From assembly GCF_018449515.1 (NCBI RefSeq), contig NZ_JAAVUQ010000011.1, forward strand, positions 1-64,000: 64,000 nt of DNA, written 5' to 3'. Shown here piece after piece: positions 54,076 through 62,954 of the stretch (position 1 is its first letter; each line of letters opens with the position of its first letter). Under the pieces are notes generated by a model. That model made no database searches. It had not been told where the DNA came from and was given only the letters and a program-made list of their open reading frames with translations. The translations under genes and the position numbers were made by a program. Origin of the DNA: Caballeronia sp. dw_19 (lineage in GTDB: Bacteria > Pseudomonadota > Gammaproteobacteria > Burkholderiales > Burkholderiaceae).

Positions 54076-54651
54076 TCAGCCGAGCGGCGACACGCCGATC
54101 ACACGTGCATGGGCCCACAGCAGCACGAACGCGTACAGCCCCAACCCCACGACGACCACGATCACATCGTTCACCGCCGAAGCTGGCGCGGACGGCACCG
54201 GGCGGACGTGGGCGCGCCGGCTGACCGAGATCAGGTCTGCCACCGCCCAGCCGAGGAAACCGCCGAACAGCAGCAGATCGTTCAGCGTACCGTTGGCGAG
54301 TAAATGCGACACCGCCCACAAGATCACGGCGAGCAACATCGGATTGCGCGACAGGCGTTTAATGCGGCCCGGCAGATAAGCTGCAATCAGCAGAGGAAAC
54401 ACCGGCACCATGAGTAGCAGCGCGAGGTGCCGCAGCACCATCGACGGCATGTAGACCATGACCGGTATCTGTCGCGCGATGCCGTAACCGTAGAGCATCG
54501 CAACGAAACTCGCGATCGACGCCAGCGAATACAGTCCTTTCCACCCGTTCTCGCCCATCCGCCTGGCTTGCGCGTCTCGCCAGCGTGGCGCGACGATGGA
54601 GACGGAGTGAATACCGAGGAAAACCAGGAGACCTGCAACGAAGAGTGTCAT
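54076..54651 (-). CDS. NnrU-family integral membrane protein
   Basis: 191 aa, about five or six hydrophobic segments. 'FLGIHSVSIVAPRWRDAQARRMGENGWKGLYSLAS' and 'RHLALLLMVPVFPLLIAAY' match NnrU proteins, membrane proteins linked to nitrite/NO metabolism or to isoprenoid methyltransferase-like folds. It is divergent from a TetR gene. Function in this organism is open. Confidence 0.85.
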   Translation of the reverse strand: MTLFVAGLLVFLGIHSVSIVAPRWRDAQARRMGENGWKGLYSLASIASFVAMLYGYGIARQIPVMVYMPSMVLRHLALLLMVPVFPLLIAAYLPGRIKRLSRNPMLLAVILWAVSHLLANGTLNDLLLFGGFLGWAVADLISVSRRAHVRPVPSAPASAVNDVIVVVVGLGLYAFVLLWAHARVIGVSPLG

Positions 54652-54720
54652 AGGTTCGCTTGAATGTTGACGATGACAACATTTAAAATAAATGCTGTAT
54701 CCGCATTCGTCAAGTTAAAA

Positions 54721-54733
54721 TTGACGCCGTCAA
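54721..54733. promoter_or_regulatory. TetR-type palindromic operator candidate
   Basis: TTGACGCCGTCAA is a perfect 13-bp palindrome between the divergent NnrU and TetR genes, 15 bp before the TetR start. A related TTGACG half-site occurs at 54667-54672, near the NnrU start. Confidence 0.5.
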
Positions 54734-54748
54734 CATCGGTGAAAACGG

Positions 54749-55453
54749 ATGACCATCAAGAAGATCAGCAAACAAGCCAGACAAGCCAAGCAAGCCAAAG
54801 GGGCATTAACCGACGCAGCCAGGCGTCCGTATCACCATGGCGCATTGCGTGAGGCAATGCTGGAGGCAGCCGAGCGCATCCTCGCTCGCGAGGGCATTGG
54901 CGGGCTCACGCTGCGGGCCGCCGCCCGCGACGCCGGCGCTTCTCACGCCGCGCCCAAGAACCACTTCGACAACGTGACGGGACTGCTCAGCGAGCTGGCC
55001 GCCGTAGGGTTTCGCCGCTTCGAGCGCCGCCTGCTGGAAGCGACCGCCGCGGCCGCCACTCCCGAGGCGCGGCTTGCCGCCCAGGGACGCGCCTACGTTG
55101 AGTTCGCGACGCAGTTTCCGGGTCTCTTCATGCTGATGTTTCGCAGCGAACGGCTCGACCTCGGACGGCCGGGTTTGCGCGAAGCGATGAGCGACGCGTT
55201 GTCGGTGTTGCGCGCAACGGTCGGGGCGTCACAAGGGCCCGAGGCTCCCTTGCCCACGGACGGCGCCGCGCGGGTAGTCGCGGCCTGGGCACTTGTCCAT
55301 GGGTTCGCCTTGCTACAGATCGACGGGCGTCTCGACGGCATAGTCCGTAGTTTGCCGGAAGGCATGGACGCAATGGCGCTGCTCGATGTCATTCTTAATG
55401 CGGGCGGTGGCCAGCTTAGAAGTAGCGACCCTCTCGCGTGCCAGGAAAGATAA
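54749..55453 (+). CDS. TetR-family transcriptional regulator
   Basis: 234 aa. Helix-turn-helix 'RILAREGIGGLTLRAAARDAGASHAAPKNHFDN' at ~45-80; a TetR_C WHG-type domain follows ('PGLFMLMFRSERLDL'). The basic N-terminal ~25 residues precede the HTH. It is divergent from nnrU and probably represses both genes through the palindrome between them. Confidence 0.9.
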   Translation: MTIKKISKQARQAKQAKGALTDAARRPYHHGALREAMLEAAERILAREGIGGLTLRAAARDAGASHAAPKNHFDNVTGLLSELAAVGFRRFERRLLEATAAAATPEARLAAQGRAYVEFATQFPGLFMLMFRSERLDLGRPGLREAMSDALSVLRATVGASQGPEAPLPTDGAARVVAAWALVHGFALLQIDGRLDGIVRSLPEGMDAMALLDVILNAGGGQLRSSDPLACQER

Positions 55454-55665
55454 AGGGAACCGACCGCACTTCTTCCGGGTCGATTTATCGTTAGCATTGG
55501 AATGAAAATCCAGTGTCAGGAAATTCGATCGTACTTCGTTGACCCGCATCGCGATTCCCTTTAACTTCATTGCGCCAGTGCTTACCCGACTCTTCAAGAA
55601 ACGCCGCGACCCAATACGGCCCAATACGCTTCTCTGACAGTTAACTCGCCATTAAAGGACCAACG
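55454..55665. other. intergenic region, no gene seen
   Basis: About 210 bp between the TetR gene and the beta-lactamase remnant; nothing recognisable apart from lower GC near 55490-55530. Confidence 0.4.
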
Positions 55666-56252
55666 ATGCTGAAAGAATTGAGTGATTTTGATGCTTTCAT
55701 GGAGACGCTGGTCCGTGACTGGAACGTTCCGGGTATTGGCGTAAGTATTCTGAAGGACGAAGAGGTCCTGCTCGCCAAGGGATATGGGTATCGCGATCAC
55801 GCTCAGAAGCTGCCATTTACGCCGGCTACCGGCTACCGGCTTCCCGATTGCGTCGAACACAAAGCTGTTCACCGCCGTGGCGGCGGGCCTGCTGGTCGAT
55901 CGCGGTCTGCTGAGCTTCGACCGGCCGATCCGCGATTTCGTCCCCAGTTTGAGCTTCTACGATAAATCACTCGATGAAGCGGTCACTCTGCGCGACATGC
56001 TGGGTCACCGGACTGGCCTGCCGCGACACGACATGATCTGGTACGAAGCGCACCTGTCGCCGAAGCAATTGTTCGAGCGGATCCGGTTCATGAAGCCGCC
56101 TAAGTCCGAAAACCACGTTTGAGTTTGCGATGGATGGAGGCCGCGTGACTGCATTGAGACACTGGAATTCACACGCCGAGATGATTCTGACGCGTATGGA
56201 GGATAACGAAATGATCGGTGCCATGGAGGATGACGGGTCGATCTACGATTAG
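55666..56252 (+). pseudogene. broken serine beta-lactamase-like (class C/esterase) gene
   Basis: Three frames together resemble this family. Frame 1 (55666 on) gives 'MLKELSDFDAFMETLVRDWN' and 'PGIGVSILKDEEVLLAKGYGY'. At 55822-55835 the 7-mer CCGGCTA is tandemly duplicated; deleting one copy restores 'FTPATGFPIASNTK' with the S-x-x-K active-site motif, then the second frame runs to 56122 ('RDMLGHRTGLPRHD'). The Tyr-x-Asn and later core are missing. From ~56115 a third frame gives 'TFEFAMDGGRVTALRHWN', like the C-terminal DUF3471 module, and stops at 56252. So the gene has a frameshift and a large internal deletion. Confidence 0.8.
55822..55835. repeat. 7-bp tandem duplication causing a frameshift
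   Basis: CCGGCTA repeated twice, followed by the partial copy CCGGCTT. It lies just before the S-x-x-K codons of the beta-lactamase remnant and shifts the frame by +1. Confidence 0.85.
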
Positions 56253-56486
56253 AGCGGGTTTCATTCCTCAACTCGGGCTTCTTGCGGCATCTCCCGATGG
56301 CGATTACGCTTTCATCGCCGTCGGGCTGTTATCGTTTTGCCGGGCGTCGTTTTTACAGAACGTATACGGTGGGAAGCGTTCTTTCAACACGGCAATTACC
56401 GCGTAAGGTCAACAATACAACCATACCAAGCGATCCGAAGACAGTACGGTTTTCGCAAGATCGAAACTATAAAAAGCGGGAGTGCT
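56253..56486. other. intergenic region, no supported gene
   Basis: About 230 bp; open frames pass through but none resembles a family. Possibly debris from the decayed beta-lactamase locus plus the promoter of the small gene that follows. Confidence 0.4.
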
Positions 56487-56777
56487 ATGACCGGCGATGT
56501 TCAGGCTTTGATCGAAGAAATTCGACGCTACGCGGGAAACCGCGCGCAGGACGTGATGCGTGGCGCGGAAACGCCGGCGCTGGCTGCACTGATGATCGAG
56601 AAATTCGGTGAAGGTCTGGTAAAGGCGGGGTACTTGCTGGGAGTCGAGCGGGCCGATGAACTCAAGCATGAAATCGATCGTCTGGTACGCGAGGTCGACG
56701 CGCAATACCCCACGCATCTTCAATACCGCTTTGAAGCGCGTCCAGCGGGATTGGCCATCAACGGCACGGCGCATTGA
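56487..56777 (+). CDS. small conserved-looking hypothetical protein
   Basis: 96 aa from the ATG at 56487, with GGGAG 5 nt upstream; the frame is open further 5' but that part is not protein-like. 'MTGDVQALIEEIRRYAGNRA' and 'LMIEKFGEGLVKAGYLLGVE' suggest an all-helical protein; no signal peptide or membrane segment. Family not recognised. Confidence 0.65.
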   Translation: MTGDVQALIEEIRRYAGNRAQDVMRGAETPALAALMIEKFGEGLVKAGYLLGVERADELKHEIDRLVREVDAQYPTHLQYRFEARPAGLAINGTAH

Positions 56778-56893
56778 AGAGAATGGGCGACCTCTGCAGC
56801 CACTGACGGTTCCGGAGTAGGATAGATCGCGCTTAACCAAATTCCCGGATGCGCCTGATCCCTGATTGTTCCCTTTCTCCACTGAGTCAAAAC

Positions 56894-57439
56894 ATGAGCC
56901 AGACAATCTACGATATTCCCGTGAAATCCATCGACGGCGCGGCGCTTACGCTTGAGCCGTTCAAGGGCAAGGTCTTGTTGATCGTAAACGTAGCTTCCAA
57001 GTGCGGGCTCACGCCGCAATATGAAGCCCTGGAGAAACTCTATGAGGACAAGCAGGCCGAAGGCCTGGAAGTACTGGGCTTCCCGGCGAACAACTTCAAG
57101 GGTCAGGAGCCAGGCAGTGACGCCGAGATCAAGGAATTTTGCAGCCTGACCTACGACGTGAAATTCCCGATGTTTTCGAAAGTATCAGTGGTCGGCGCCG
57201 ACCAGCATCCGCTGTACAAGACGCTGACCAGCACGCAGCCGGACACGACCGGCGACGGCCCGTTTCGCGAGCGGCTCAAAGGCTACGGCATTGAGCCCAA
57301 CCCGGCGCCTGATGTGTTGTGGAACTTCGAGAAATTCTTGATTGGCAAGGACGGCCATGTAGTGGGCCGTTTCTCTCCGGATGTCACGGCAGATGATCCG
57401 CGTCTGCTTGAGGCGATTCAAACCGCATTGTCGAACTAA
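56894..57439 (+). CDS. glutathione-peroxidase-family thiol peroxidase
   Basis: 181 aa from the ATG at 56894 (MSQTIYD). The peroxidatic Cys lies in 'NVASKCGLTPQY' and the Trp-Asn pair in 'WNFEKFL'. The usual CNQFG-x-QEP block reads 'PANNFKGQEPG', so the catalytic-tetrad Gln position is Asn. A second Cys in 'EFCSLTYDVKFPMF' fits the resolving Cys of thioredoxin-dependent members. It reduces peroxides in the cytoplasm. A strong hairpin follows its stop. Confidence 0.92.
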   Translation: MSQTIYDIPVKSIDGAALTLEPFKGKVLLIVNVASKCGLTPQYEALEKLYEDKQAEGLEVLGFPANNFKGQEPGSDAEIKEFCSLTYDVKFPMFSKVSVVGADQHPLYKTLTSTQPDTTGDGPFRERLKGYGIEPNPAPDVLWNFEKFLIGKDGHVVGRFSPDVTADDPRLLEAIQTALSN

Positions 57440-57470
57440 GCTAAGCGGCGGTTCAGCCGCGCTATTGCGG

Positions 57471-57515
57471 CTGTGCGGTGAGATCGCCGGCAGGGCCGGC
57501 GATCTCACCGCACAG
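57471..57515. terminator. perfect 21-bp inverted repeat hairpin after the peroxidase gene
   Basis: Left arm 57471-57491 and right arm 57495-57515 are exact reverse complements around the 3-nt loop AGG. A smaller stem, AGCCGC/GCGGCT, overlaps it at 57455-57472. It lies 32 bp after the peroxidase stop and before the converging MFS gene, so a bidirectional terminator is likely, although no T-tract follows. A REP-like element is an alternative. Confidence 0.65.
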
Positions 57516-57713
57516 CGACTGACGTTCGAACGGATTGAGAGCACACGCAACAAGCAGGATCTGTAAGCGCGAATAGCGCTTAGCTTTGCTTCATCATGCC
57601 AAGCTCGCAGTCCACGAGTTGATTGCCATACAACGCGCGGTCCTGCATCGCTTGTGGCGTGCTTACATTATCACGCCAGCGCCCCCGCCATTGCGAGGAG
57701 CGTTCAACTCCGT
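57516..57713. other. intergenic region between convergent genes
   Basis: About 200 bp without a supported gene. Confidence 0.4.
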
Positions 57714-58928
57714 TCAAGCCGTTGCCACTGCAACCGACCTGCCGACCGTCAGGTAATGGATCAGGGCGATGATCGGGAAAACGCTCGCAACCGTCGCGGT
57801 CAACGTCCATCCACCATGGTCATACAAACTGCTGGCAAGCGCTGATCCAATTGCGCCGCCAATGAAGATGCTGGTCATATAAAGCGCATTCAGACGGTTC
57901 CGGCTGGCCGCATGCAACGCATAGATCTCGCGCTGGCCGAGCACCATGTTCATCTGCACGGCGAAGTCCAGCACAACGCCGGTCACAACCAGTCCGCCCA
58001 CGCCCCACGCAGGATGAATCAGCGACGGCGTGAACGCGAGCGCGGCGACCACAAGGGCAATCAACGTAGCCCGGACTGAGTGCCCGGCGTCGGCAAGCCG
58101 TCCTGCCACGGGTGCGGACGTCGCGCCTATCGCGCCGACCAGCGCGAACACGGCGATCGCATTCTGCGACAGGCCGTAATGACGTGTCAGCTCGATCGGG
58201 ACCGCAGTCCAGAAGAGGCTGAACGTGGCAAACATCAGCCCTTGATACAGCGCGCGATGACGCAGTATGGGTAACGTCACAACCAGTTCGCCAAGTGAAT
58301 GGATCAACTGAAAATAGGTTGCCTGATGCGAGGGTTGGCGGCGTGGGATTGTCAACGCCAGGACCGTCGTCACTATCGCCATCAACACCGCCGCCGAGCC
58401 GAATACGGCGCGCCAGCCGAAATGACCGGCCACCACGCTTGAGATCGGACGTGACAACAATATGCCGAGCAGAAGCCCGCTCATGATGTTGCCGACCACG
58501 CGGCCACGCGATTCGTCGGGCGCAAGATGCGCGGCCAGCGGGATCAGGATCTGCACCGCAACCGAACTGAAACCGACCAGCAACGAGACCGCCAGGAACG
58601 CGTTCGGCTGACGCGTGACGGCTGCCAGCGCGAGACTGAAGATCGAGACAATGGCTGTCGTGATCATCAGCTTGCGGTTCTCCAGCAGATCGCCGAGCGG
58701 CACCAAGAAGAACAGTCCGAATGCGTAGCCGATCTGCGTGAGGGAGACGATCAGGCTTGCCGCACCGCCCGACAAGTGGATGTCCGGTGCGATGAGCTCG
58801 GTGATCGGTTGCGCATAGTAGAGATTGGCGACAATCGCGCCGCAGCAGAACGCGAATAGCGCGATCATGCCCTGGGTTAGCTTGACTGTGCCGCCGTTCT
58901 GGTCGGCAGCAGGTGCGTTAGGCGTCAT
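57714..58928 (-). CDS. MFS transporter, YnfM/AraJ-like 12-helix exporter
   Basis: 404 aa. 'FCCGAIVANLYYAQPI' in helix 1 and 'GDLLENRKLMI' (motif A) are typical of a group of proton-driven drug or sugar efflux permeases. 12 predicted helices and no extra domain. It lies 45 bp downstream of the FrnE-type gene on the same strand, so they may be co-transcribed and controlled by the divergent LysR. Confidence 0.9.
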   Translation of the reverse strand: MTPNAPAADQNGGTVKLTQGMIALFAFCCGAIVANLYYAQPITELIAPDIHLSGGAASLIVSLTQIGYAFGLFFLVPLGDLLENRKLMITTAIVSIFSLALAAVTRQPNAFLAVSLLVGFSSVAVQILIPLAAHLAPDESRGRVVGNIMSGLLLGILLSRPISSVVAGHFGWRAVFGSAAVLMAIVTTVLALTIPRRQPSHQATYFQLIHSLGELVVTLPILRHRALYQGLMFATFSLFWTAVPIELTRHYGLSQNAIAVFALVGAIGATSAPVAGRLADAGHSVRATLIALVVAALAFTPSLIHPAWGVGGLVVTGVVLDFAVQMNMVLGQREIYALHAASRNRLNALYMTSIFIGGAIGSALASSLYDHGGWTLTATVASVFPIIALIHYLTVGRSVAVATA

Positions 58929-58973
58929 GTGATGGATCCTTCAGTGGCTGAAATTGGTACTGATGTTCGATGT

Positions 58974-59627
58974 TCATGCGGCGCTCCGTTCGAGCGCCGC
59001 CCGCAGCGCGCCGGCGAATACCGCTGGCGGTTGCGCACCGCTTATCGCTTCGCCCGCGATGAACACGGTCGGCACCGAACGAATGCCGTGCTGTTGCGTG
59101 AGCCGCTGCGCGTCGCCAACCTTTGCAAGACCTCGACCTTGCGTCAGGTAGTCCTCTGCCGCCTTAGCATCGAAGCCGGTTTTCGCTGCAATCTCGACCA
59201 ACGTGCCGGGCAGGCCAATATCGCGTCCCTCCGAGAAGTACGCGACGAAAATCGACTGGTAGAGCGCTTCGGTCTTGTGTGCGTCGCCGGTACTCAACGC
59301 GTACTGCATCAACTGATGGGCGAGGCGTGTGTTCGGCGTTCTACTGAGTTTGTCATAGTTGAACTGCGCGCCGACAGCCAGGCCCGTCGCCGCGACCTGC
59401 GCGTCCATGCCTTGCGAGCGCACCCAACTGCCGAACTTGGCCGTCCGGTATTCGCGCCGGTCCATTCCGTCGGGAGGCATCGCCGGGTTCAGTTCGAACG
59501 GCACATATTCGATTGAGACGGGCACCGGCAGGTTGGCGCTGCGAATTCCGGATGCAAGATTCAGGTGGCCGATCCAGCACCACGGACAAATGAAGTCGTA
59601 GTAGACAGAGATCTCGATGGCTTGCAC
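58974..59627 (-). CDS. FrnE-like DsbA-family oxidoreductase
   Basis: 217 aa from a GTG at 59627 that follows AGGAG; the much longer frame upstream runs into the LysR gene and is rejected. 'VYYDFICPWCWIG' contains the CPWC redox motif near the N-terminus. 'RSVPTVFIAGEAISGAQPP' carries the cis-Pro loop. No signal peptide, so cytoplasmic, as for FrnE (polyketide and stress-linked isomerases). Divergent from the LysR gene. Confidence 0.9.
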   Translation of the reverse strand: MQAIEISVYYDFICPWCWIGHLNLASGIRSANLPVPVSIEYVPFELNPAMPPDGMDRREYRTAKFGSWVRSQGMDAQVAATGLAVGAQFNYDKLSRTPNTRLAHQLMQYALSTGDAHKTEALYQSIFVAYFSEGRDIGLPGTLVEIAAKTGFDAKAAEDYLTQGRGLAKVGDAQRLTQQHGIRSVPTVFIAGEAISGAQPPAVFAGALRAALERSAA

Positions 59628-59703
59628 GGTGCGCTCCTGAGGAAGATTACGCACAGGATATCGATTGCGATTCGTTAGTAGAATACGTTCGCAGAGCAAT
59701 CTC

Positions 59704-59724
59704 GCGTTGCGTGCCACGCAACGC
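59704..59724. promoter_or_regulatory. perfect palindrome, LysR-type operator (T-N11-A)
   Basis: GCGTTGCGTG and CACGCAACGC are exact inverted repeats around one base. The inner TGCGTGCCACGCA satisfies the T-N11-A rule for LysR binding sites. It lies between the divergent FrnE-like and LysR starts, 77 and 21 bp away. Confidence 0.7.
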
Positions 59725-59745
59725 CAAGACAGCGGAGCCATCAAA

Positions 59746-60669
59746 GTGGACAAACTGGTTGCATTGACTACCTTGCTGGAAGTGGCCGAGGCCGGCGGCT
59801 TTTCCAAGGCCGCCCAGCGCCTCGGTGTGGCCACTTCGTCGGTGACGCGCCTGATGGATGCGCTCGAAGCGTCGCTGGGCACAGCGTTGCTTACGCGCAC
59901 CACGCGGCGCGTCAGCCTTACCGACGCCGGCACCGCGTACGTCGAGCAAATCAGCAAGGTGCTGGACGACCTCGCTGAAGCCGACGACAGCATCTTCGAC
60001 AGCGGCGCGGCGCCCGTTGGCGCGCTGCGCATCTCCGTGCCTACGGCATATAGCCGCCTGTGCCTGGCGCCGCACCTTACTACTTTCCTGAGTGAGTATC
60101 CCCGTGTGGTTCTCGACGTGGTGGTCGCTGACCACTATGTAGACCTGGCCGCAGAACGTATCGATGTCGCGATTCGAATCGGCTTGCCCTCACGCGATGA
60201 AAACCTGGTCGTCAGGAAGCTGGCCGACAACAAGCGTTTTGTCGTGGCGAGCCATGAGTACCTGGAGCGGCACGGCATACCTGCTGAACCGCAGGCGCTG
60301 GCTAACCACGAATGCCTGCGCTTCTCGTATGGCGGACCCCATCGGGCTACAAGGCAGGTGTGGACGTTTCGGCACGGAGCCGAAGAAGAACGGGTCGAAG
60401 TGCGGGGAAACCTGATTGCCAATAACCCTGACGTGCTGTTCGAAGCTGTCCTCGCGGGCAGGGGCATTGCACTGCTGCCCGAGTGGCTGGTGGCAGGGGA
60501 GATCGGTGCCGGTCACCTGCTGCGCCTCTTTGAAAACACCGAGGTCAATCCGCATGCGGGCGATTCGGTGGTCTACGCCGCTTACCTGCCGAATCGCCGC
60601 CATTCGAGCAAGGTGCGCACCTTCGTACAGTTCCTCGCTGTACGCGTGCGAACAACCATGGTGGAATGA
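59746..60669 (+). CDS. LysR-family transcriptional regulator
   Basis: 307 aa from a GTG at 59746 that follows GCGGAG; the TTG at 59665 would include the operator palindrome. Helix-turn-helix 'LLEVAEAGGFSKAAQRLG' then 'ATSSVTRLMDALE', as in the CrgA-type branch. Effector domain from ~90. Likely regulates itself and the divergent FrnE-like/MFS pair. Confidence 0.92.
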   Translation: MDKLVALTTLLEVAEAGGFSKAAQRLGVATSSVTRLMDALEASLGTALLTRTTRRVSLTDAGTAYVEQISKVLDDLAEADDSIFDSGAAPVGALRISVPTAYSRLCLAPHLTTFLSEYPRVVLDVVVADHYVDLAAERIDVAIRIGLPSRDENLVVRKLADNKRFVVASHEYLERHGIPAEPQALANHECLRFSYGGPHRATRQVWTFRHGAEEERVEVRGNLIANNPDVLFEAVLAGRGIALLPEWLVAGEIGAGHLLRLFENTEVNPHAGDSVVYAAYLPNRRHSSKVRTFVQFLAVRVRTTMVE

Positions 60670-60734
60670 TCGGCAGCAGGCACTCTCCCGCTGCATGGGC
60701 GTCCGCGACCGCTGCACGCTCCTCGCAGTCGATG

Positions 60735-62489
60735 CTAGTGGCTTGTCGAGTTTTCGATGTCCGACACAATACAGTTACGGCCGCCCAGCTTGGCGCTGTA
60801 AAGCAGCTTGTCGGCGCGTAGCAGAAGGGCGTCGAGCGTCTCACGCTCGGTTTGCGAAGCCAGCGAGATCCCGAAGCTCAACGTGACTGTAAAGCGGACA
60901 CCATCCAGTTCCAGCGCCGTGGACGCCAGACGCCGCCGCAGTTCGTTGGCCGCGCCAATGGCTTCGCCGGCATCATCGACCTTTGTCAGCACCGCGAACT
61001 CCTCGCCGCCGAGGCGTGCCACGATGTCCGGCTGATGCCATATCTCGCTGCATAGTCTTCCAATCGTCTGCAGCGCGAGATCACCGGCGGCGTGGCCCAG
61101 GGTGTCGTTGATCTCCTTGAAGCGGTCCGCGTCGAACGTGATCAGGACCTGCTTGGCTTGCGTTCCCGTGCGCTTGCTTAGCGTTGCGGTCGCCTTGCGT
61201 TCGAACGCGCGGCGGTTGAGCAAGCGGGTCAGGAAGTCGGTGTCGGCAACGGTCTCGAGTTCGCGCAGCAGGATATTGCGCTCGTGCTCCAGCCGCATTT
61301 TTTCGATGCTGTTTTCCTTCAACACCAGGATCGCGTGAAACAGGTTGCGGATCTCAAACGGGTGTTCACCGTGAGGGATGGGCGTCTCGAGCTTTCCATC
61401 GGCGATCGCCATGATGATGTCCGCAGCTTCAATGAACGGTTGGACGAACCGCCGCCTGAAGTACACGGACGCAATCAGCAACAGGTAGAGAACGCCCGCG
61501 GTGCCCGTTGTGCTCGCAACCAGCAACATCAGCGAATCATTACGATGTCCTTTGACTTCGTTTCCCGCCAGGTCCAGCACGTAGTCGCGAAACTGCGCGA
61601 TGGGCTGCATGGTCGGCACATAATCAGCGGCCAGTTCGGCAGCCGTGAGATTGACTCCTTCCGGGCGCGTTGCCATTGCGCGGACGCGCGCAATGTAGCT
61701 CAGGCCAGTGTCGTAATAGACGCTGGTGAGGCGCTGATAGGTAGCGGCGCTGATCGGTGTATGTTCTACGCGCGCCGCTATCAGGCCGCGCAATTCATCT
61801 ATACGTCCTTTAGCCCGTTCTTGTGCGAATAATTCAGTTTCACTCAAGGGCCGGTGAGCGGTCAGCGCCGCAGTGAAGGTCGACCCCAGAAGCCCCGCCT
61901 GTTCACGAAGTTGAGCGGACAACCGGGCGATCAATATGCAATTCAGTGCGTTGGGGTCGCCCCGCACAATGCCCGCCGCGCTGGCATTAGCCAGCGGCCC
62001 GAAATTGGGAATGACGGCGACCATCTGGTTGACCGCGCTTAGGACGGCATCATGGCCACGTTGGTCGATGGGCTGAGCGATGAGTCCGTCGACTTGCTTG
62101 CGGGCAGCGACAAGCTGCGTTTGCACTATATCTACGGACGCGCGTTCAATCTTGCAGCCGGGACACGCCTGACTTGTGATCAGTGAGCGCAACACTGCCA
62201 GGCGGTGGTCGCTTTCGGCACGCGCGTTGATTAAGGGAAGTCGCAGAGACGGCGCACTGCGCGCGTCTGCGCCGAGCGCGCCGTTAGTGGGGCCGCGTTC
62301 TGCCGATACGCTTTCCATGGCGAGCAACGCGGCGCGAAAGAGGTCTAACGATTGAGCCCCATTCTCCGCCAGTGAATAGGCGCGTAATTGATGCAGGAGC
62401 AAAGGCGTCGCAAGGCTCAAGACCAGCACGCACAGGGCGGCTGTTGTCAGCTTGAGTCGCTTGGCAAGCAAGATCCGGGTTGAGGGCAT
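60735..62489 (-). CDS. membrane-anchored diguanylate cyclase (GGDEF)
   Basis: 584 aa. Two membrane helices (~13-35 and ~325-345) enclose a ~290-residue periplasmic sensor with a C-x2-C pair ('ACPGCKIE'). A HAMP-like linker and a GGDEF domain (~415-580) follow; the active site is 'RLGGEEF'. The residues at the usual inhibitory I-site (RxxD before GGEEF) read HQPD, so product inhibition may be absent. It would make c-di-GMP in response to a periplasmic signal. The YcgR-like protein at 47182 is a possible effector. Confidence 0.92.
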   Translation of the reverse strand: MPSTRILLAKRLKLTTAALCVLVLSLATPLLLHQLRAYSLAENGAQSLDLFRAALLAMESVSAERGPTNGALGADARSAPSLRLPLINARAESDHRLAVLRSLITSQACPGCKIERASVDIVQTQLVAARKQVDGLIAQPIDQRGHDAVLSAVNQMVAVIPNFGPLANASAAGIVRGDPNALNCILIARLSAQLREQAGLLGSTFTAALTAHRPLSETELFAQERAKGRIDELRGLIAARVEHTPISAATYQRLTSVYYDTGLSYIARVRAMATRPEGVNLTAAELAADYVPTMQPIAQFRDYVLDLAGNEVKGHRNDSLMLLVASTTGTAGVLYLLLIASVYFRRRFVQPFIEAADIIMAIADGKLETPIPHGEHPFEIRNLFHAILVLKENSIEKMRLEHERNILLRELETVADTDFLTRLLNRRAFERKATATLSKRTGTQAKQVLITFDADRFKEINDTLGHAAGDLALQTIGRLCSEIWHQPDIVARLGGEEFAVLTKVDDAGEAIGAANELRRRLASTALELDGVRFTVTLSFGISLASQTERETLDALLLRADKLLYSAKLGGRNCIVSDIENSTSH

Positions 62490-62954
62490 TTTTGTTAATT
62501 CGCAGCAGGTCGCTTGCCTGGCACATTCTTAAAACAGGGCGACTTATTGCAGCCGGTGATTCAACATACCGCAGCCCGCCGGAATCGTCTACTCGGACAA
62601 AACACGATCATTAGACTGTTTTCTTTCGGAAAAACCGGTGAATTATCTATCGGGAACCGCGGAGCTGTTGTCGGAGGAAATTTGATCGTGGATGCTTTCT
62701 CTTGGTTAACGGCACGTTAGCCCCTTTATTTAGCGGTGCGGGCATGGGTCATGTGCGGTCGTATCATTCATGCGGATCGCTCTAAGTCCAGCTTCCGTCT
62801 GATTTAACAATTCCATGCGAGAGCACCGCATGCTGCTGTCACGCATTTCTTTTCCGTGTAGCCTGAGTCGCCGTTACCCAAGTCGCTATTACGTCATCGA
62901 AACTCGATATTCTTGTTTTCACCCAGCCCGCTCCTCGACAAAGGATTCGCATAA
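62490..62954. other. intergenic region, no supported gene
   Basis: 465 bp between divergent genes. A 68-codon open frame (62514-62720) has no recognisable family or ribosome-binding site. No riboswitch or rRNA/tRNA signature seen. It presumably holds both promoters. Confidence 0.45.

Noticed and set aside
60669..60734. GC-rich gap between the LysR and GGDEF genes as a terminator
   Set aside because: No clear stem-loop; only short imperfect dyads.
62514..62720. 68-codon open frame upstream of the ParA-like gene
   Set aside because: No family, no ribosome-binding site, and it overlaps likely promoter sequence.
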